DNA from: an uncultured Croceitalea sp.
GTDB lineage: Bacteria > Bacteroidota > Bacteroidia > Flavobacteriales > Flavobacteriaceae
Assembly: GCA_947495075.1 (NCBI GenBank)
Contig: CANLXH010000001.1
Location: forward strand, 1,736,001-1,800,000
Reading direction: 5' to 3'
Length of the DNA stretch: 64,000 nt
Shown here: positions 16,248 to 24,648 of the stretch, in pieces
Numbering within the stretch: the stretch's first letter is position 1
How the letters are laid out: each line of letters starts with the position of its first letter
Notes under the pieces: model-generated
Told to the model about the DNA's origin: nothing
Database searches by the model: none
Seen by the model: the letters and a program-made list of their open reading frames with translations, nothing else
Program-made: the position numbers and the translations under genes

Positions 16248-17642
16248 TTATAATACTGTATATCTTAGGCTTGCATTAACTCCCAGGGACTCATTCATAA
16301 ATATTCCATTGTAATTCTGATAGAGCGGCGTACCAACCTCTGCACTAAAAACAAGATTGCTCTTTGGGAGTAAAATGTTTATACCCAGTGCTCCCCTTAA
16401 CAATTCTCCGCCATAATTACTAGGGTTCGCAGTAGTTACCATCATTCTATTTAAATCTGAGTCTTCCCCATTAATTTCGGCCTCGCTACTTGCGCTTAAC
16501 CGAAAGGAAGTGCTTATTACATTAGAGAAAGAATATGCAGCCCAAGAATGCAGTTGAAATAGATTACCAAATCTATAGTTTTCACTATTAGTACCTGTTC
16601 TAATGGTGCTCAATTGTTGTAAACCCCATGATATCTGTCCGATATTTCCTTTTAGCGTTCCGCCTAAGGTAAAGTCGAAGGTGCCGGAACCCAATTGCAT
16701 GGCATAGGGTAACTTAGCATTGGCCATCATTGGGGTGGCATCTCGGTTTTCAATACCTCCTATAGGAACACTGATTATTGCATTTACATGCAGGTTAAGT
16801 TTTTCTTTGGCAATAAGTCCATATAAAGTTCCAACTTTTAAATCTCCAATACCAGACGAAGAAGTTGAGAAATCACGTAGCATTGGCATACCGTTATCTA
16901 TTATCATTCTGGCAGTTAAATCCATATCTTTAGTAATATAGTTCTGCATCAATGTTAAGGTCAGTTTATCTGTGGGTGCATACATTGCGCCAAGCATATG
17001 CATCTGCATACTCATTGTCTGTGGAGCTACCATAAAGTTTTCGTAAATGGATTCATTTGAAATATCTGTGTCTCCCTGCAGGTTACCGTTCATAGTCATG
17101 TACATTGTACGCAATGATACCATTAGCCCTCCTTTAGGATGTAAATGGTCGCCCATAATTGCACTGGGAGCGTACGCATCCGGTCTATGATGTTCGTGAT
17201 GCGAATGACTAACTGAACCATATTCAGCAGAGGTAAAACTCTTCAAAAGCTCAGTCCATGTAAAAAGCTCCCCTCCTAAATCCTTTTTGGTCGACATAAC
17301 TTCCATCCTATTCTCAAATGCTGAGAGGTTTGCTCCCATAGGGCTGGGTATCGCCTTACTTTTTAAGTAATGTGCACTTTCGGCAGGTATGTAGACGGTT
17401 GTATTATAATCAGTTACTTCTAGCTTCTTAAAGCTTCTTTCATTCTTTTTTTCTACGTAATTGACCAAGCATTCAATTGCATCAAATTCCAAGGTTTTAT
17501 CAGAATTGGTAATGGCTCGTGATTTGAAGGAAGCATCCTTGATATCCATTTTACAATATGCGCATGACGAGGTCTGGGCATACCCTAAATGAATAAAAAT
17601 GGTATATACTAGTAGAATGGAAATTACTTTTATTGGTTTCAT
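16248..17642 (-). CDS. NosL domain fused to an outer-membrane barrel
   Basis: A 464-residue protein with a signal peptide (to about 22). Residues 25-145 resemble NosL: C27-AY-C30-K-M32, FDAIECLVNYV, YIPAESAHYL, IPSPMGANLSAF. After a His-rich linker (HSHHEHH, about 155-161) comes a barrel-like region with KGGLMVSLRTMYMTMNGN and Met/His-rich strands, ending in the strand SLRYTVL. NosL is a copper-delivering protein. The barrel half resembles the GDH-x-KGG outer-membrane proteins found near copper genes. The fusion could tie copper capture at the outer membrane to NosZ maturation; that is inference. It lies between the cupin and nosD in the nos operon. Confidence 0.75.
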   Translation of the reverse strand: MKPIKVISILLVYTIFIHLGYAQTSSCAYCKMDIKDASFKSRAITNSDKTLEFDAIECLVNYVEKKNERSFKKLEVTDYNTTVYIPAESAHYLKSKAIPSPMGANLSAFENRMEVMSTKKDLGGELFTWTELLKSFTSAEYGSVSHSHHEHHRPDAYAPSAIMGDHLHPKGGLMVSLRTMYMTMNGNLQGDTDISNESIYENFMVAPQTMSMQMHMLGAMYAPTDKLTLTLMQNYITKDMDLTARMIIDNGMPMLRDFSTSSSGIGDLKVGTLYGLIAKEKLNLHVNAIISVPIGGIENRDATPMMANAKLPYAMQLGSGTFDFTLGGTLKGNIGQISWGLQQLSTIRTGTNSENYRFGNLFQLHSWAAYSFSNVISTSFRLSASSEAEINGEDSDLNRMMVTTANPSNYGGELLRGALGINILLPKSNLVFSAEVGTPLYQNYNGIFMNESLGVNASLRYTVL

Positions 17643-17648
17643 AATATG

Positions 17649-17942
17649 TTATCTTACAATTAAGAATTTGGAATCTACATTGGACTTGACCCAATGTTCT
17701 GTATGTTTTGGAAAGCTAAAATGTTGGTGTTTTTGTAAATGATAAGCTTCTCCATTAATATGAAATTCAATATCTCCTTCTAAAACAATCAGTTGTGCAT
17801 CGGTGGGCGAACTGTGGTTTGGAAAAGTCGTATCCTTCGCAAGGCTTATGCTTAAAATATCATAGTTGGGCGTTTCGACTACAATTTCAACTTGTAGTTT
17901 ATCGTATTTCCGGTCCTTTATCTGATTACTTATCTCGTACAT
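17649..17942 (-). CDS. small cupin-domain protein
   Basis: A 97-residue single-domain cupin. It has the PNHSSPTDAQLIVLEGDIEFHINGE segment of motif 1 (one His, no full HxH) and HFSFPKHTEHWVKS for motif 2. Such small cupins bind a metal or small ligand or serve as sensors. It is 3 bp from the preceding PNPOx-like gene and 6 bp from the NosL fusion, so it is cotranscribed with nos genes. The role is not known. Confidence 0.7.
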   Translation of the reverse strand: MYEISNQIKDRKYDKLQVEIVVETPNYDILSISLAKDTTFPNHSSPTDAQLIVLEGDIEFHINGEAYHLQKHQHFSFPKHTEHWVKSNVDSKFLIVR

Positions 17943-17945
17943 TTT

Positions 17946-18407
17946 TTATTCTTTAGTTACTCTAGTTTTTCCTATAATATCTATAATGTTAATGCGATAT
18001 ACTATAGGCATCTGCCTTTCTTGTAATCTGATGGAGAAGTCACTAATAAACTTTGGCTTTTTACCGTTTGAGTGTTCTATTGTTGCTTGAACTCCCAGAG
18101 CAAATTTGTGCAAGTATTTTTTTGCAGTACTTCCTAAAAGTTCTTCAAATAAGCCGTGAACTTGAAGTGATTTCCAATTTTGAATCGATTGTATATTTTC
18201 TACTTGTAGCGAAATCACTTTATTATCTCGCATTGCTTCTATTTTATGTCCATTTGAAGAATAGCTTAGAATACTATTTTCTTCAATATCATAGAAATAT
18301 GTAATTGGAACAACAAAAGGGCTTTTTCCAGAAACATAACCCAAGTGTCCTAAGTAATTGTTCTTTAGCATTTCTAAACATTCTGCTGGTTCAATATCTT
18401 TAATCAT
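17946..18407 (-). CDS. FMN-binding split-barrel (PNPOx-like) protein, copy 2
   Basis: A 153-residue protein counted from the ATG at 18407 (the longer frame begins with TTG and would overlap its neighbour by 28 bp). It has the split-barrel pattern: CLEMLKNNYLGHLGYVSGKSPFVVPITYFYD, NSILSYSSNGHKIEAMRDN and VISLQVENIQSIQNWKSLQVHGLFEEL. Proteins of this family bind FMN, F420 or heme. It is clearly a paralogue of the next gene upstream, sharing the P-[FI]-[VI]-VPITY-[FY]-YD and W-K-S-[LI]-x-VHG-[LM]-FEEL blocks. Confidence 0.78.
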   Translation of the reverse strand: MIKDIEPAECLEMLKNNYLGHLGYVSGKSPFVVPITYFYDIEENSILSYSSNGHKIEAMRDNKVISLQVENIQSIQNWKSLQVHGLFEELLGSTAKKYLHKFALGVQATIEHSNGKKPKFISDFSIRLQERQMPIVYRINIIDIIGKTRVTKE

Positions 18408-18421
18408 ATCTTTCTTATCTA

Positions 18422-18871
18422 TTACATGTACCTTCCTGATACATCCCAAATTCTAATTCTATACACAATAGGATCTTTTACTGCATATTTAATGTTGGAA
18501 AATGTATCTATATCTCTTACCATTTTTTTACTCTTAGTTTCTAGAATATTTTTAATTCCCGCTCCTAATTTCTTAAGATGAAACTCCCTATCTATCACCT
18601 CCAATTCTTCAAACATACCGTGCACTAAAATTGATTTCCATTTTTTAATGGAGGTTACTTTATCTACATATAAGCAAACAGTTTTGTTTTTACGCATCCC
18701 ATCAATTTTATGACCTTCTGCCGAAAAAGCTACTATACAATTTTCCTGTTCATCATAGTAATATGTTATGGGCACGATGAAGGGGCAACCTTTTGAAATA
18801 TATCCCAGTCTTGCTAAATACTGCTCTTTAATTTCGTTAAGACTTTCTGTCTTTGATAAATATTTGGGCAT
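18422..18871 (-). CDS. FMN-binding split-barrel (PNPOx-like) protein, copy 1
   Basis: A 149-residue split-barrel protein: YLARLGYISKGCPFIVPITYYYDEQ, IVAFSAEGHKIDGMRKNKTVCLYVDKV and SIKKWKSILVHGMFEELE. It belongs to the pyridoxamine 5'-phosphate oxidase-like family with FMN or heme as possible ligand. It sits 16 bp behind nosL and 14 bp before its paralogue. In the nos operon a redox or NO-related role can be imagined, but nothing in the sequence shows it. Confidence 0.78.
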   Translation of the reverse strand: MPKYLSKTESLNEIKEQYLARLGYISKGCPFIVPITYYYDEQENCIVAFSAEGHKIDGMRKNKTVCLYVDKVTSIKKWKSILVHGMFEELEVIDREFHLKKLGAGIKNILETKSKKMVRDIDTFSNIKYAVKDPIVYRIRIWDVSGRYM

Positions 18872-18887
18872 GATTTGGGTTTTTGGA

Positions 18888-19313
18888 TTATTTAAACTTT
18901 AATCGTAGTTGTTCCCAATTATAAAGTTCTCCTTGATTACTTTTTTGAGCATATTTTGCTTCTTCAACGGTTGCGAAAGCAGTGAGAAATTCACCCATTG
19001 GACTAGGGATATTCTTGCTAATCAAATAAGTAGCTTTTGTAGCATCTATAGTTTCTCCTGGAGCATTATAGTCATTCACAAAAAACTGCGCTACAGTTGA
19101 CGTGTCAATTTTTTTTAGATGATTCAGCATACATTCTGATGCATCAAAAGCATAACTTCTTCCTTTTTTAGTCATGAACTGCGCAGCATGTTGCTTGTCT
19201 ACAATGGTCATGCTACAGAAATGACAACCATCTGCTCCGTAAGCTATGGGTTTGGGCGTATTGTTACATCCCAATAGAACAAATGCTAGAAATACAAATA
19301 CGAAGGTTTTCAT
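18888..19313 (-). CDS. nosL: NosL, copper chaperone lipoprotein
   Basis: A 141-residue lipoprotein from the ATG at 19313: hydrophobic signal and lipobox LLGC16, then C30-HF-C33-S-M35, FDASECMLNHL, and the end-block IPSPMGEFLTAF. This is the NosL copper-binding fold that delivers Cu(I) to NosZ in the periplasm. A longer frame exists up to 19418, but its first 35 residues lie inside the upstream gene and contain no signal, while the ATG at 19313 forms an ATGA overlap with that gene's stop. Confidence 0.88.
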   Translation of the reverse strand: MKTFVFVFLAFVLLGCNNTPKPIAYGADGCHFCSMTIVDKQHAAQFMTKKGRSYAFDASECMLNHLKKIDTSTVAQFFVNDYNAPGETIDATKATYLISKNIPSPMGEFLTAFATVEEAKYAQKSNQGELYNWEQLRLKFK

Positions 19314-19954
19314 GAGGTTGCGAATTTGGTTGTTTCTTTTACTCTTGTGGATTTTCCGTTTTTCCATCCAATAAAAAATGCAATAACAGTTAACATCATT
19401 CCCACAAACATCATCCATGCGCCTATTGATGGTAATGAGGTTACATCAAAATTTAACATTTTGGCATGGCCAAAAAGTGGTGGTTTATAACTCATGGGCG
19501 TACCATCCGGGTTCATTAATTTCATAATCGCATTGGGGTCTAGATTGGTACCATAGTCTACCATCCAGGCATTAAAATCATACATTCCCAAAACTCCCAG
19601 GATGCTCATTATAATAAACCAACCGATAAACCATTTGTAGCTCACTTTACCAAAGAAGCCTAACAGGCCTATTAATATTCCTAAGGTTATCATACCACCT
19701 ATCACTAAAGGAAATGTACTGAACTCCCACATTTCTTCTGGTTTGGGAAGTTTTCGCATGCCTATATAATGATTTAACCCATCAATATTCTGCAAATCAA
19801 ACTCGTTCATATCACGAATACCATCAATATGAATATTCATTCCCAAAGGTTCTGGATATTGGGGTGCCCCTAAAACAATATTCCATAAAGGGAAGGAAAA
19901 TAATCCCAATAAGAATAGAGGGCCTATTATCATTATGACACTTGCTTTTTTCAT
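19310..19954 (-). CDS. four-helix membrane protein of the nos operon
   Basis: A 214-residue protein with hydrophobic segments at about 7-30, 81-102, 106-124 and 178-198. Between the first two lies a soluble stretch with GMNIHIDGIRDMNEFDLQNIDGLNHYIGMRKL; between the last two are NPDGTPMSYKPPLFGHAKMLNFDV residues rich in Met and His. It is placed between nosZ and nosL where clade II clusters often carry a NosB-like membrane protein, but I cannot claim homology. A metal-related assembly role is plausible from the Met/His loops. Confidence 0.65.
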   Translation of the reverse strand: MKKASVIMIIGPLFLLGLFSFPLWNIVLGAPQYPEPLGMNIHIDGIRDMNEFDLQNIDGLNHYIGMRKLPKPEEMWEFSTFPLVIGGMITLGILIGLLGFFGKVSYKWFIGWFIIMSILGVLGMYDFNAWMVDYGTNLDPNAIMKLMNPDGTPMSYKPPLFGHAKMLNFDVTSLPSIGAWMMFVGMMLTVIAFFIGWKNGKSTRVKETTKFATS

Positions 19955-19977
19955 TGTTCTAGTTTAAAAAGAGTTGT

Positions 19978-20015
19978 AAAAAGCGGGCAGGTATAACTAC
20001 GCGACCCGCTTTTTT
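19978..20015 (-). terminator. hairpin terminator inside the nos operon, after nosZ
   Basis: AAAAAGCGGG pairs with CCCGCTTTTT around a 17-nt loop and is followed by a run of T or U in either reading direction. It lies between nosZ and the next gene, so part of the transcript would end after nosZ. Confidence 0.75.
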
Positions 20016-20040
20016 GAAAAGAAATAACCACTAAAAGGTT

Positions 20041-22002
20041 TTATTCTCCTAGAGTATAGGTCAACGGCACATTGGAATTTGCCGGAGATACCCTCACATA
20101 ACCTTGCATTTCTTGGTGTAAGGCCGAACAGAAATCGGTACAATAGAAAGGCCATACACCAACTTTCTTAGGTTCCCAGAGCGATGTTTTTGTTTGCCCA
20201 GGCATAACCAATAATTCAGACGTATTTTGTCCTATCATTGAGAAACCATGAGGTACATCAAAATCTTGTTCGTGGTTAGTGATATGAAAATAAACCTTAT
20301 CCCCTACCTTAACACCTTCAATATTATCTGGTGTAAAATGACTACGAATTGTAGACATATAAATATGTACCTCGTTACCCTCACGGACTACCTTAGCTTC
20401 AGATGGATTCAAAACAGCATACGGATGTTTATTTTCTGACAAACGATAGATTTTCTTTGAATTTGGTTTCAATAAATCCGCAGGACAACCTGCAGCGTAA
20501 TGGGGTTCTCCATGCGTTGGAAAATCATAAATCAACTCCATCTTATCTCCCGAAATATCATAAATCTGTGCCGAATGTTCCATTTCAGGGCCTGTGGGCA
20601 AATACCTATCCTTGGTAATCTTGTTCATAGCGACCACATATTTGCCAAATGGTTTAGCAGAGTTACCTCCAGGAATCATTAAGTGTCCTACAGAATAGTA
20701 CGTTGGTTGCCTGTCTAATACTTCCCAAGAACCCAACTTCCATTTTACCACTTCAGAAGAGATAAAGAAGGTAGTGTAGGCATTTCCTTTATCATCAAAC
20801 TCGGTATGTAAAGGACCTAAGCCTCCACTTTTTACAACTCCGGCCAAAACATCCTCAAACTTTAAAATTGGGATTCCGTACGCATCGCCATCAAATTTTT
20901 TGCCTTCAATCGCTGCAATCATATTATCAAAAGAATGTACCGTTAAATCAGCAGAAAGCTTACCATTACCAATAATATACTGACCTGTTGGGTCAACATC
21001 ACAACCGTGTGGGGATTTTGGCGTAGGCAAAAAGAATATCGCTCCTGGCACCTTAGTCGGGTCTACCGTAAGTACTTCTTTATTCATTGTAGAAGTGCCT
21101 GTATGCGTATGCTCATCATATACATTGTGTGCATATTCGGCAGGCATTTTGGTACCACCCCCATTGTTCACATATTCTTCGATTTTCTTCCAATTTATAG
21201 CAGCGATAAAATCTTTATCGTTTTGTGATGAATTTACTTCCATAAGTGTGTTCGCCTCTTCTGTATTATAGGTAGTAAAGAAGAACCAACCATGAGATTT
21301 ACCACGACCGGGGTGTGCAAGGTCATAATTAAAACCGGGCATTATTACTTGAAATTTAAGGTCAAGATGGCCATGTTCTGGGTCAACGCTAATAAAGGAC
21401 AATGCTCCTTTAAAGTTTCCTTTATACTCATTAATAGGCATATCACGTTGTGGAACAGGAACAGAAAAACGCGTTCCAGCAACCACATACTCCGTATTTT
21501 CAGTAATGAAAGAAGAGCTATGGTTCCCTGCACTATTGGGCAATTCTATAATTTCTTCTGTTTCAAAAGTACTAAGGCTTACCCTTGCGATACGCGGCGT
21601 ATTGTTCCCGTTGATAAAAATCCACCGTCCGTCCAATTCCCCATTGGTTTGAGAAATATCTGGGTGGTGTGCATCATCCCAAGGAACAAATCCAAAAGAA
21701 GTATTCAACATAGGCTTGGTCTCCTCGGAATACCCATAACCTGATGTTGGAAACTGTGAAAACACAGGAATTTCCTTGAACATTCTACCAGACGGAAGAC
21801 CATACACGGTAATATTCCCACTATAGCCACCGGACATAAAAGCGTAATACTCATCATGCTCACCGGGAGCTATATAGGCTTTTTCAGCAGCGCTTGAAGA
21901 TAATGCTCCATTAGAAGCGCTTTTATTGCCTTGATTACCACAACTACTTAGTAGTGCACTAAAGCCCAAGAGCATTAAAACGTAAAAACTATACTTTCTC
22001 AT
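20041..22002 (-). CDS. nosZ: nitrous oxide reductase NosZ (clade II type)
   Basis: A 653-residue periplasmic enzyme that reduces N2O to N2. It starts with a Sec-type signal with lipobox-like sequence (ALLSSCGN) rather than a Tat RR motif, as in clade II NosZ. Residues about 45-530 form the seven-bladed propeller with the CuZ histidines (for example DDAHHPD, DEHTHTG, HGCDVDP, LGPLHTEF, HSAQ, GEPHYA). The C-terminal cupredoxin carries CuA ligands H585, C621, C625, H629 and M632 in YCTDFCSALHQEM. It is the third gene of an operon whose promoter has the shared operator. Confidence 0.97.
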   Translation of the reverse strand: MRKYSFYVLMLLGFSALLSSCGNQGNKSASNGALSSSAAEKAYIAPGEHDEYYAFMSGGYSGNITVYGLPSGRMFKEIPVFSQFPTSGYGYSEETKPMLNTSFGFVPWDDAHHPDISQTNGELDGRWIFINGNNTPRIARVSLSTFETEEIIELPNSAGNHSSSFITENTEYVVAGTRFSVPVPQRDMPINEYKGNFKGALSFISVDPEHGHLDLKFQVIMPGFNYDLAHPGRGKSHGWFFFTTYNTEEANTLMEVNSSQNDKDFIAAINWKKIEEYVNNGGGTKMPAEYAHNVYDEHTHTGTSTMNKEVLTVDPTKVPGAIFFLPTPKSPHGCDVDPTGQYIIGNGKLSADLTVHSFDNMIAAIEGKKFDGDAYGIPILKFEDVLAGVVKSGGLGPLHTEFDDKGNAYTTFFISSEVVKWKLGSWEVLDRQPTYYSVGHLMIPGGNSAKPFGKYVVAMNKITKDRYLPTGPEMEHSAQIYDISGDKMELIYDFPTHGEPHYAAGCPADLLKPNSKKIYRLSENKHPYAVLNPSEAKVVREGNEVHIYMSTIRSHFTPDNIEGVKVGDKVYFHITNHEQDFDVPHGFSMIGQNTSELLVMPGQTKTSLWEPKKVGVWPFYCTDFCSALHQEMQGYVRVSPANSNVPLTYTLGE

Positions 22003-22036
22003 CTTTTCTATATTAAGTGATTATTTAATTGTTTAT

Positions 22037-22618
22037 TTATTCTGAAGGTGGTAGAATTACTTTGTCAACCACGTGTACGATTCCATTACCAGCTGGTATA
22101 CTTGCTATTATTTTGGCACCGCCTACATATACATCATCACCTTTTACCTCTACCATCGCATTCTTATCACTTGCTTGGCCGAGTTTCTTAAAATTCTTTA
22201 AAAAGTCTTTGGAGTAGTTGCCAGGCGTAACATGATGTTTTAAAATGTGTGCCAAATCACCTTTGTTTTCAGGCTTTAGCAAACCCTCTACAGTACCTTC
22301 GGGTAAAGCATCAAAAGCTTCATTAGTTGGTGCGAAAACCATTAAAGGTCCCGCATTTACCAAGGCATTTTCAAGTTCGGCCGCTTGTACTGCGGCTACA
22401 AGTGTAGTGTGGTCTGGAGACCCAATAGCTATTTGCAGCACATTAGCTGTAGAACCATCATCTTCAATAAAGGCTTGACCTTTTTTGACCGTTTCCGTTT
22501 TGGTTTCGCTTACCACAGGTTTTACAGTATTCTCTGTTTTAGTTCCATTTTTACAGCTGCATATAAAAAAGAGTATCAAAAATGAACCAAATACTAGTTT
22601 AAAATTGGTTGTTTTCAT
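22037..22618 (-). CDS. fasciclin-domain lipoprotein
   Basis: A 193-residue lipoprotein (lipobox ICSC at about 19-22) with one fasciclin (FAS1) domain at about 62-190: HTTLVAAVQAAELENAL, GPLMVFAPTNEAFDALPEGTVEGLL, LAHILKHHVTPGNYS and IPAGNGIVHVVDKVILPP. FAS1 domains mediate adhesion or protein contacts in the periplasm or cell surface. It lies between the cytochrome c gene and nosZ, an arrangement that suggests a scaffolding role near NosZ, but no specific function is shown. Confidence 0.88.
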   Translation of the reverse strand: MKTTNFKLVFGSFLILFFICSCKNGTKTENTVKPVVSETKTETVKKGQAFIEDDGSTANVLQIAIGSPDHTTLVAAVQAAELENALVNAGPLMVFAPTNEAFDALPEGTVEGLLKPENKGDLAHILKHHVTPGNYSKDFLKNFKKLGQASDKNAMVEVKGDDVYVGGAKIIASIPAGNGIVHVVDKVILPPSE

Positions 22619-22639
22619 ATGAATGATTTTTAGTGATAT

Positions 22640-23158
22640 CTATAGTGTTCTAAAATATTCTAAGATGGCACGGGTTTCTTCGACCGTAAGGTTTTGATTT
22701 GCCATAGCTGCACCGTTAAATTCTACCAGTAAATCTTTAGCACAGCGGTCTTGCTCCGTCATTAGCTTGGGGTCAAGAATCATATTCATAATCCATTCTG
22801 GACTTCTTCTTTTCATGATTCCTCTAGGTGATGGTCCAATAAACCGCTTATCCAGTTTATGGCAGGCCGTACAGTTGGTTTCATAGATAGATTTACCTAT
22901 AGCGACCATCTCGTCATCTATGGTTTCTGGTAAATCAATATTTTTAATTTGACCTACCCCTTTTTCATCTAAGGTGATACGTTTTGATGCTGGCACCTCA
23001 TCAGTTGCTGGTTTAGTTTCAACAGGCTTCTCGGTAGTTTTCTTTCTATCTACACTGAACCCTTCTTTTTTCTTTTCCTCTTTTCCTCCACAGCTTATCA
23101 AAAGCATGGAAAAAACAATTGCAAGACTTCTAGTAACTATTTTCATTTTAATGGTCAT
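22640..23158 (-). CDS. cytochrome c lipoprotein, first gene of the nos operon
   Basis: A 172-residue lipoprotein (lipobox LLISC23; an alternative ATG at residue 5 would also fit). A charged, Pro-rich linker (25-60) leads to a class I cytochrome c domain with C96-TA-C99-H100 and downstream RFIGPSPRGIMKRR and a Met ligand candidate near LMTEQDR or AAMANQNL. It is the probable electron donor to NosZ. As the first gene behind the operator promoter it should be strongly induced under low oxygen. Confidence 0.9.
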   Translation of the reverse strand: MTIKMKIVTRSLAIVFSMLLISCGGKEEKKKEGFSVDRKKTTEKPVETKPATDEVPASKRITLDEKGVGQIKNIDLPETIDDEMVAIGKSIYETNCTACHKLDKRFIGPSPRGIMKRRSPEWIMNMILDPKLMTEQDRCAKDLLVEFNGAAMANQNLTVEETRAILEYFRTL

Positions 23159-23173
23159 TTATAATTAACACTT

Positions 23174-23247
23174 CAAATGTATTTATCCGATTCTGTAATA
23201 AATATGACGAATGTCATATTGAGGATAAAAACATCTTTTAATCTTTG
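23174..23247. promoter_or_regulatory. shared divergent FNR-type operator, nos operon / rrf2
   Basis: TGAC-GAAT-GTCA (23205-23216) has TTTG at the same 27-nt distance on both sides: within TACATTTG (23181-23174) towards the nos operon and at 23244-23247 towards the Rrf2 gene. Confidence 0.9.
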
Positions 23248-23294
23248 ATTGTATAAAGTGGAATACTCCATACGTTTATAAAAAGCCAGTTTTT

Positions 23295-23726
23295 ATGATT
23301 TCCAATTCTTCTAAGTATGCCTTGAAGGCTATTTTATATTTAGCGGTAAATACCTCTGAAGAAGAGAAACTATTAGCTAAGAATTTAAGCGGTTTAGCTA
23401 ATGTCCCAAAAGCTTATCTTTCGAAACTGCTACAGAAATTGGTACGTCACAATCTGATATCATCAGTACGTGGACCCCATGGTGGTTTTTACCTTACTGA
23501 AGAAAACAGGAACGTACGCCTTATTGAAGTCATTAACCTTATAGATGGTATTGACCGGTTGACATCATGCATGCTCAGTCTAAATAAATGCGATGAAAAA
23601 TACCCCTGTCCTTTACATGAATCGGTGGGCGATATGAAGACAAAGTTTATAGAGAATTTAGAGAAAACCTCGATACAAGATTTAGTTGAAGATATCAAAA
23701 CGGGGAAAAGTTTTTTACCTCTGTGA
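23295..23726 (+). CDS. Rrf2 family regulator, NsrR-like
   Basis: A 143-residue winged-helix regulator: N-terminal HTH (SSKYALKAILYLA, LSGLANVPKAYLSKLLQKLV), wing SVRGPHGGFYL, and three cysteines C92, C99 and C105 placed as the [2Fe-2S] or [4Fe-4S] ligands of NsrR and IscR. NO or O2 sensing is therefore likely. It is divergent from the nos operon and shares its operator, so it may be a second, NO-dependent layer of control there. Targets cannot be told from this window. Confidence 0.85.
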   Translation: MISNSSKYALKAILYLAVNTSEEEKLLAKNLSGLANVPKAYLSKLLQKLVRHNLISSVRGPHGGFYLTEENRNVRLIEVINLIDGIDRLTSCMLSLNKCDEKYPCPLHESVGDMKTKFIENLEKTSIQDLVEDIKTGKSFLPL

Positions 23727-23752
23727 ATAAAACTCCCCTCAACACCTAGAGT

Positions 23753-23784
23753 AAAAAAGGGAACCTCCTCTAGGATTCCCTTTT
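23753..23784. terminator. bidirectional terminator between rrf2 and usp
   Basis: AAAAAGGGAA and TTCCCTTTT form a stem around a short loop between convergent genes; it has A and T runs on both sides. Confidence 0.8.
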
Positions 23785-23807
23785 AATCCCAAAATAACCT
23801 TTTGGTA

Positions 23808-24632
23808 CTAGCCTATTTTAAAGGTTACTACGGGTATTTTAGAATGATTGGCGATATCTTCGCCTATACTGCCCATGAAAAAATGGGATAAGCCCTTGCG
23901 ACCATGTGTTGTTATACCTATCAAATCGGCTGAAATACTCTCACTATAGTTAAGAATACCTTTTTCGACACTGTAATCATTATAAATTTCTACCTGTTGG
24001 CCTACATTTGTTTTTGTAAGAAATTGGTTAATTCTTTTATAGGCATCTTTATTGCTGAGAAAATTGTCTCCTGGCGTATTAATGTATACCAGTTCAAGCT
24101 CTGCCGACAGCAATTTTGCAAATTCTTTTGCTTTTTTAAAGGCCAAAAGATTATCGTCTTTAAAATCTGAAGCAAAAACAAAGCGTTCAATCTTAAAATT
24201 TTCTAACTCTTCTTTAACCACAATTACTGGAATATTTGAATATCTAACCACTTTTTCGGCATTAGAACCTATAAATATCTCTTTTAGCCCATCACTACCA
24301 TGAGACCCCATTACAATTAAATCTGCATCGTGTTTTTCAGCTACTTCATTTACTTCACTAAATACTTTAAAATGTTTAATTATTGGTGTTATGGTAATTC
24401 CTTTTAAATAGGGCTTATCTAAAAAATCTTTGAACCTTTTTTCTGCCAACTTTAGCAGAAAAACCGTTTGTTCTGGATAAAAACCTTCTGTTGAAGAAAC
24501 CAATGCATGGTTTAATTCTAACATATGAAGGGTTAAAATTTCTGAACCATGTTTTTTGGCAAGTGAAGCCGCAACCTTTATGGCGTATTCTGATTGCTCA
24601 GAAAAATCGACAGGTACTATTATTTTTTTCAT
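23808..24632 (-). CDS. tandem universal stress protein with two near-intact ATP loops
   Basis: A 274-residue protein with two USP domains. Domain 1 begins MKKIIVPVDFSEQSEYA and has GSHGSDGLKEIFIGSN as ATP loop. Domain 2 has TTHGRKGLSHFFMGS, where the first Gly is Thr but the rest of the loop is kept. This is the only USP here whose second domain still looks able to bind nucleotide. It starts 16 bp behind hemN and is probably cotranscribed with it from the operator promoter at 26028-26070. Confidence 0.9.
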   Translation of the reverse strand: MKKIIVPVDFSEQSEYAIKVAASLAKKHGSEILTLHMLELNHALVSSTEGFYPEQTVFLLKLAEKRFKDFLDKPYLKGITITPIIKHFKVFSEVNEVAEKHDADLIVMGSHGSDGLKEIFIGSNAEKVVRYSNIPVIVVKEELENFKIERFVFASDFKDDNLLAFKKAKEFAKLLSAELELVYINTPGDNFLSNKDAYKRINQFLTKTNVGQQVEIYNDYSVEKGILNYSESISADLIGITTHGRKGLSHFFMGSIGEDIANHSKIPVVTFKIG

Positions 24633-24648
24633 TGCAAGTAGGATTATA

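Noticed and set aside
21292-21744. 150-codon frame antisense to nosZ
   Set aside because: It is a shadow of the nosZ reading frame; nosZ is unambiguous.
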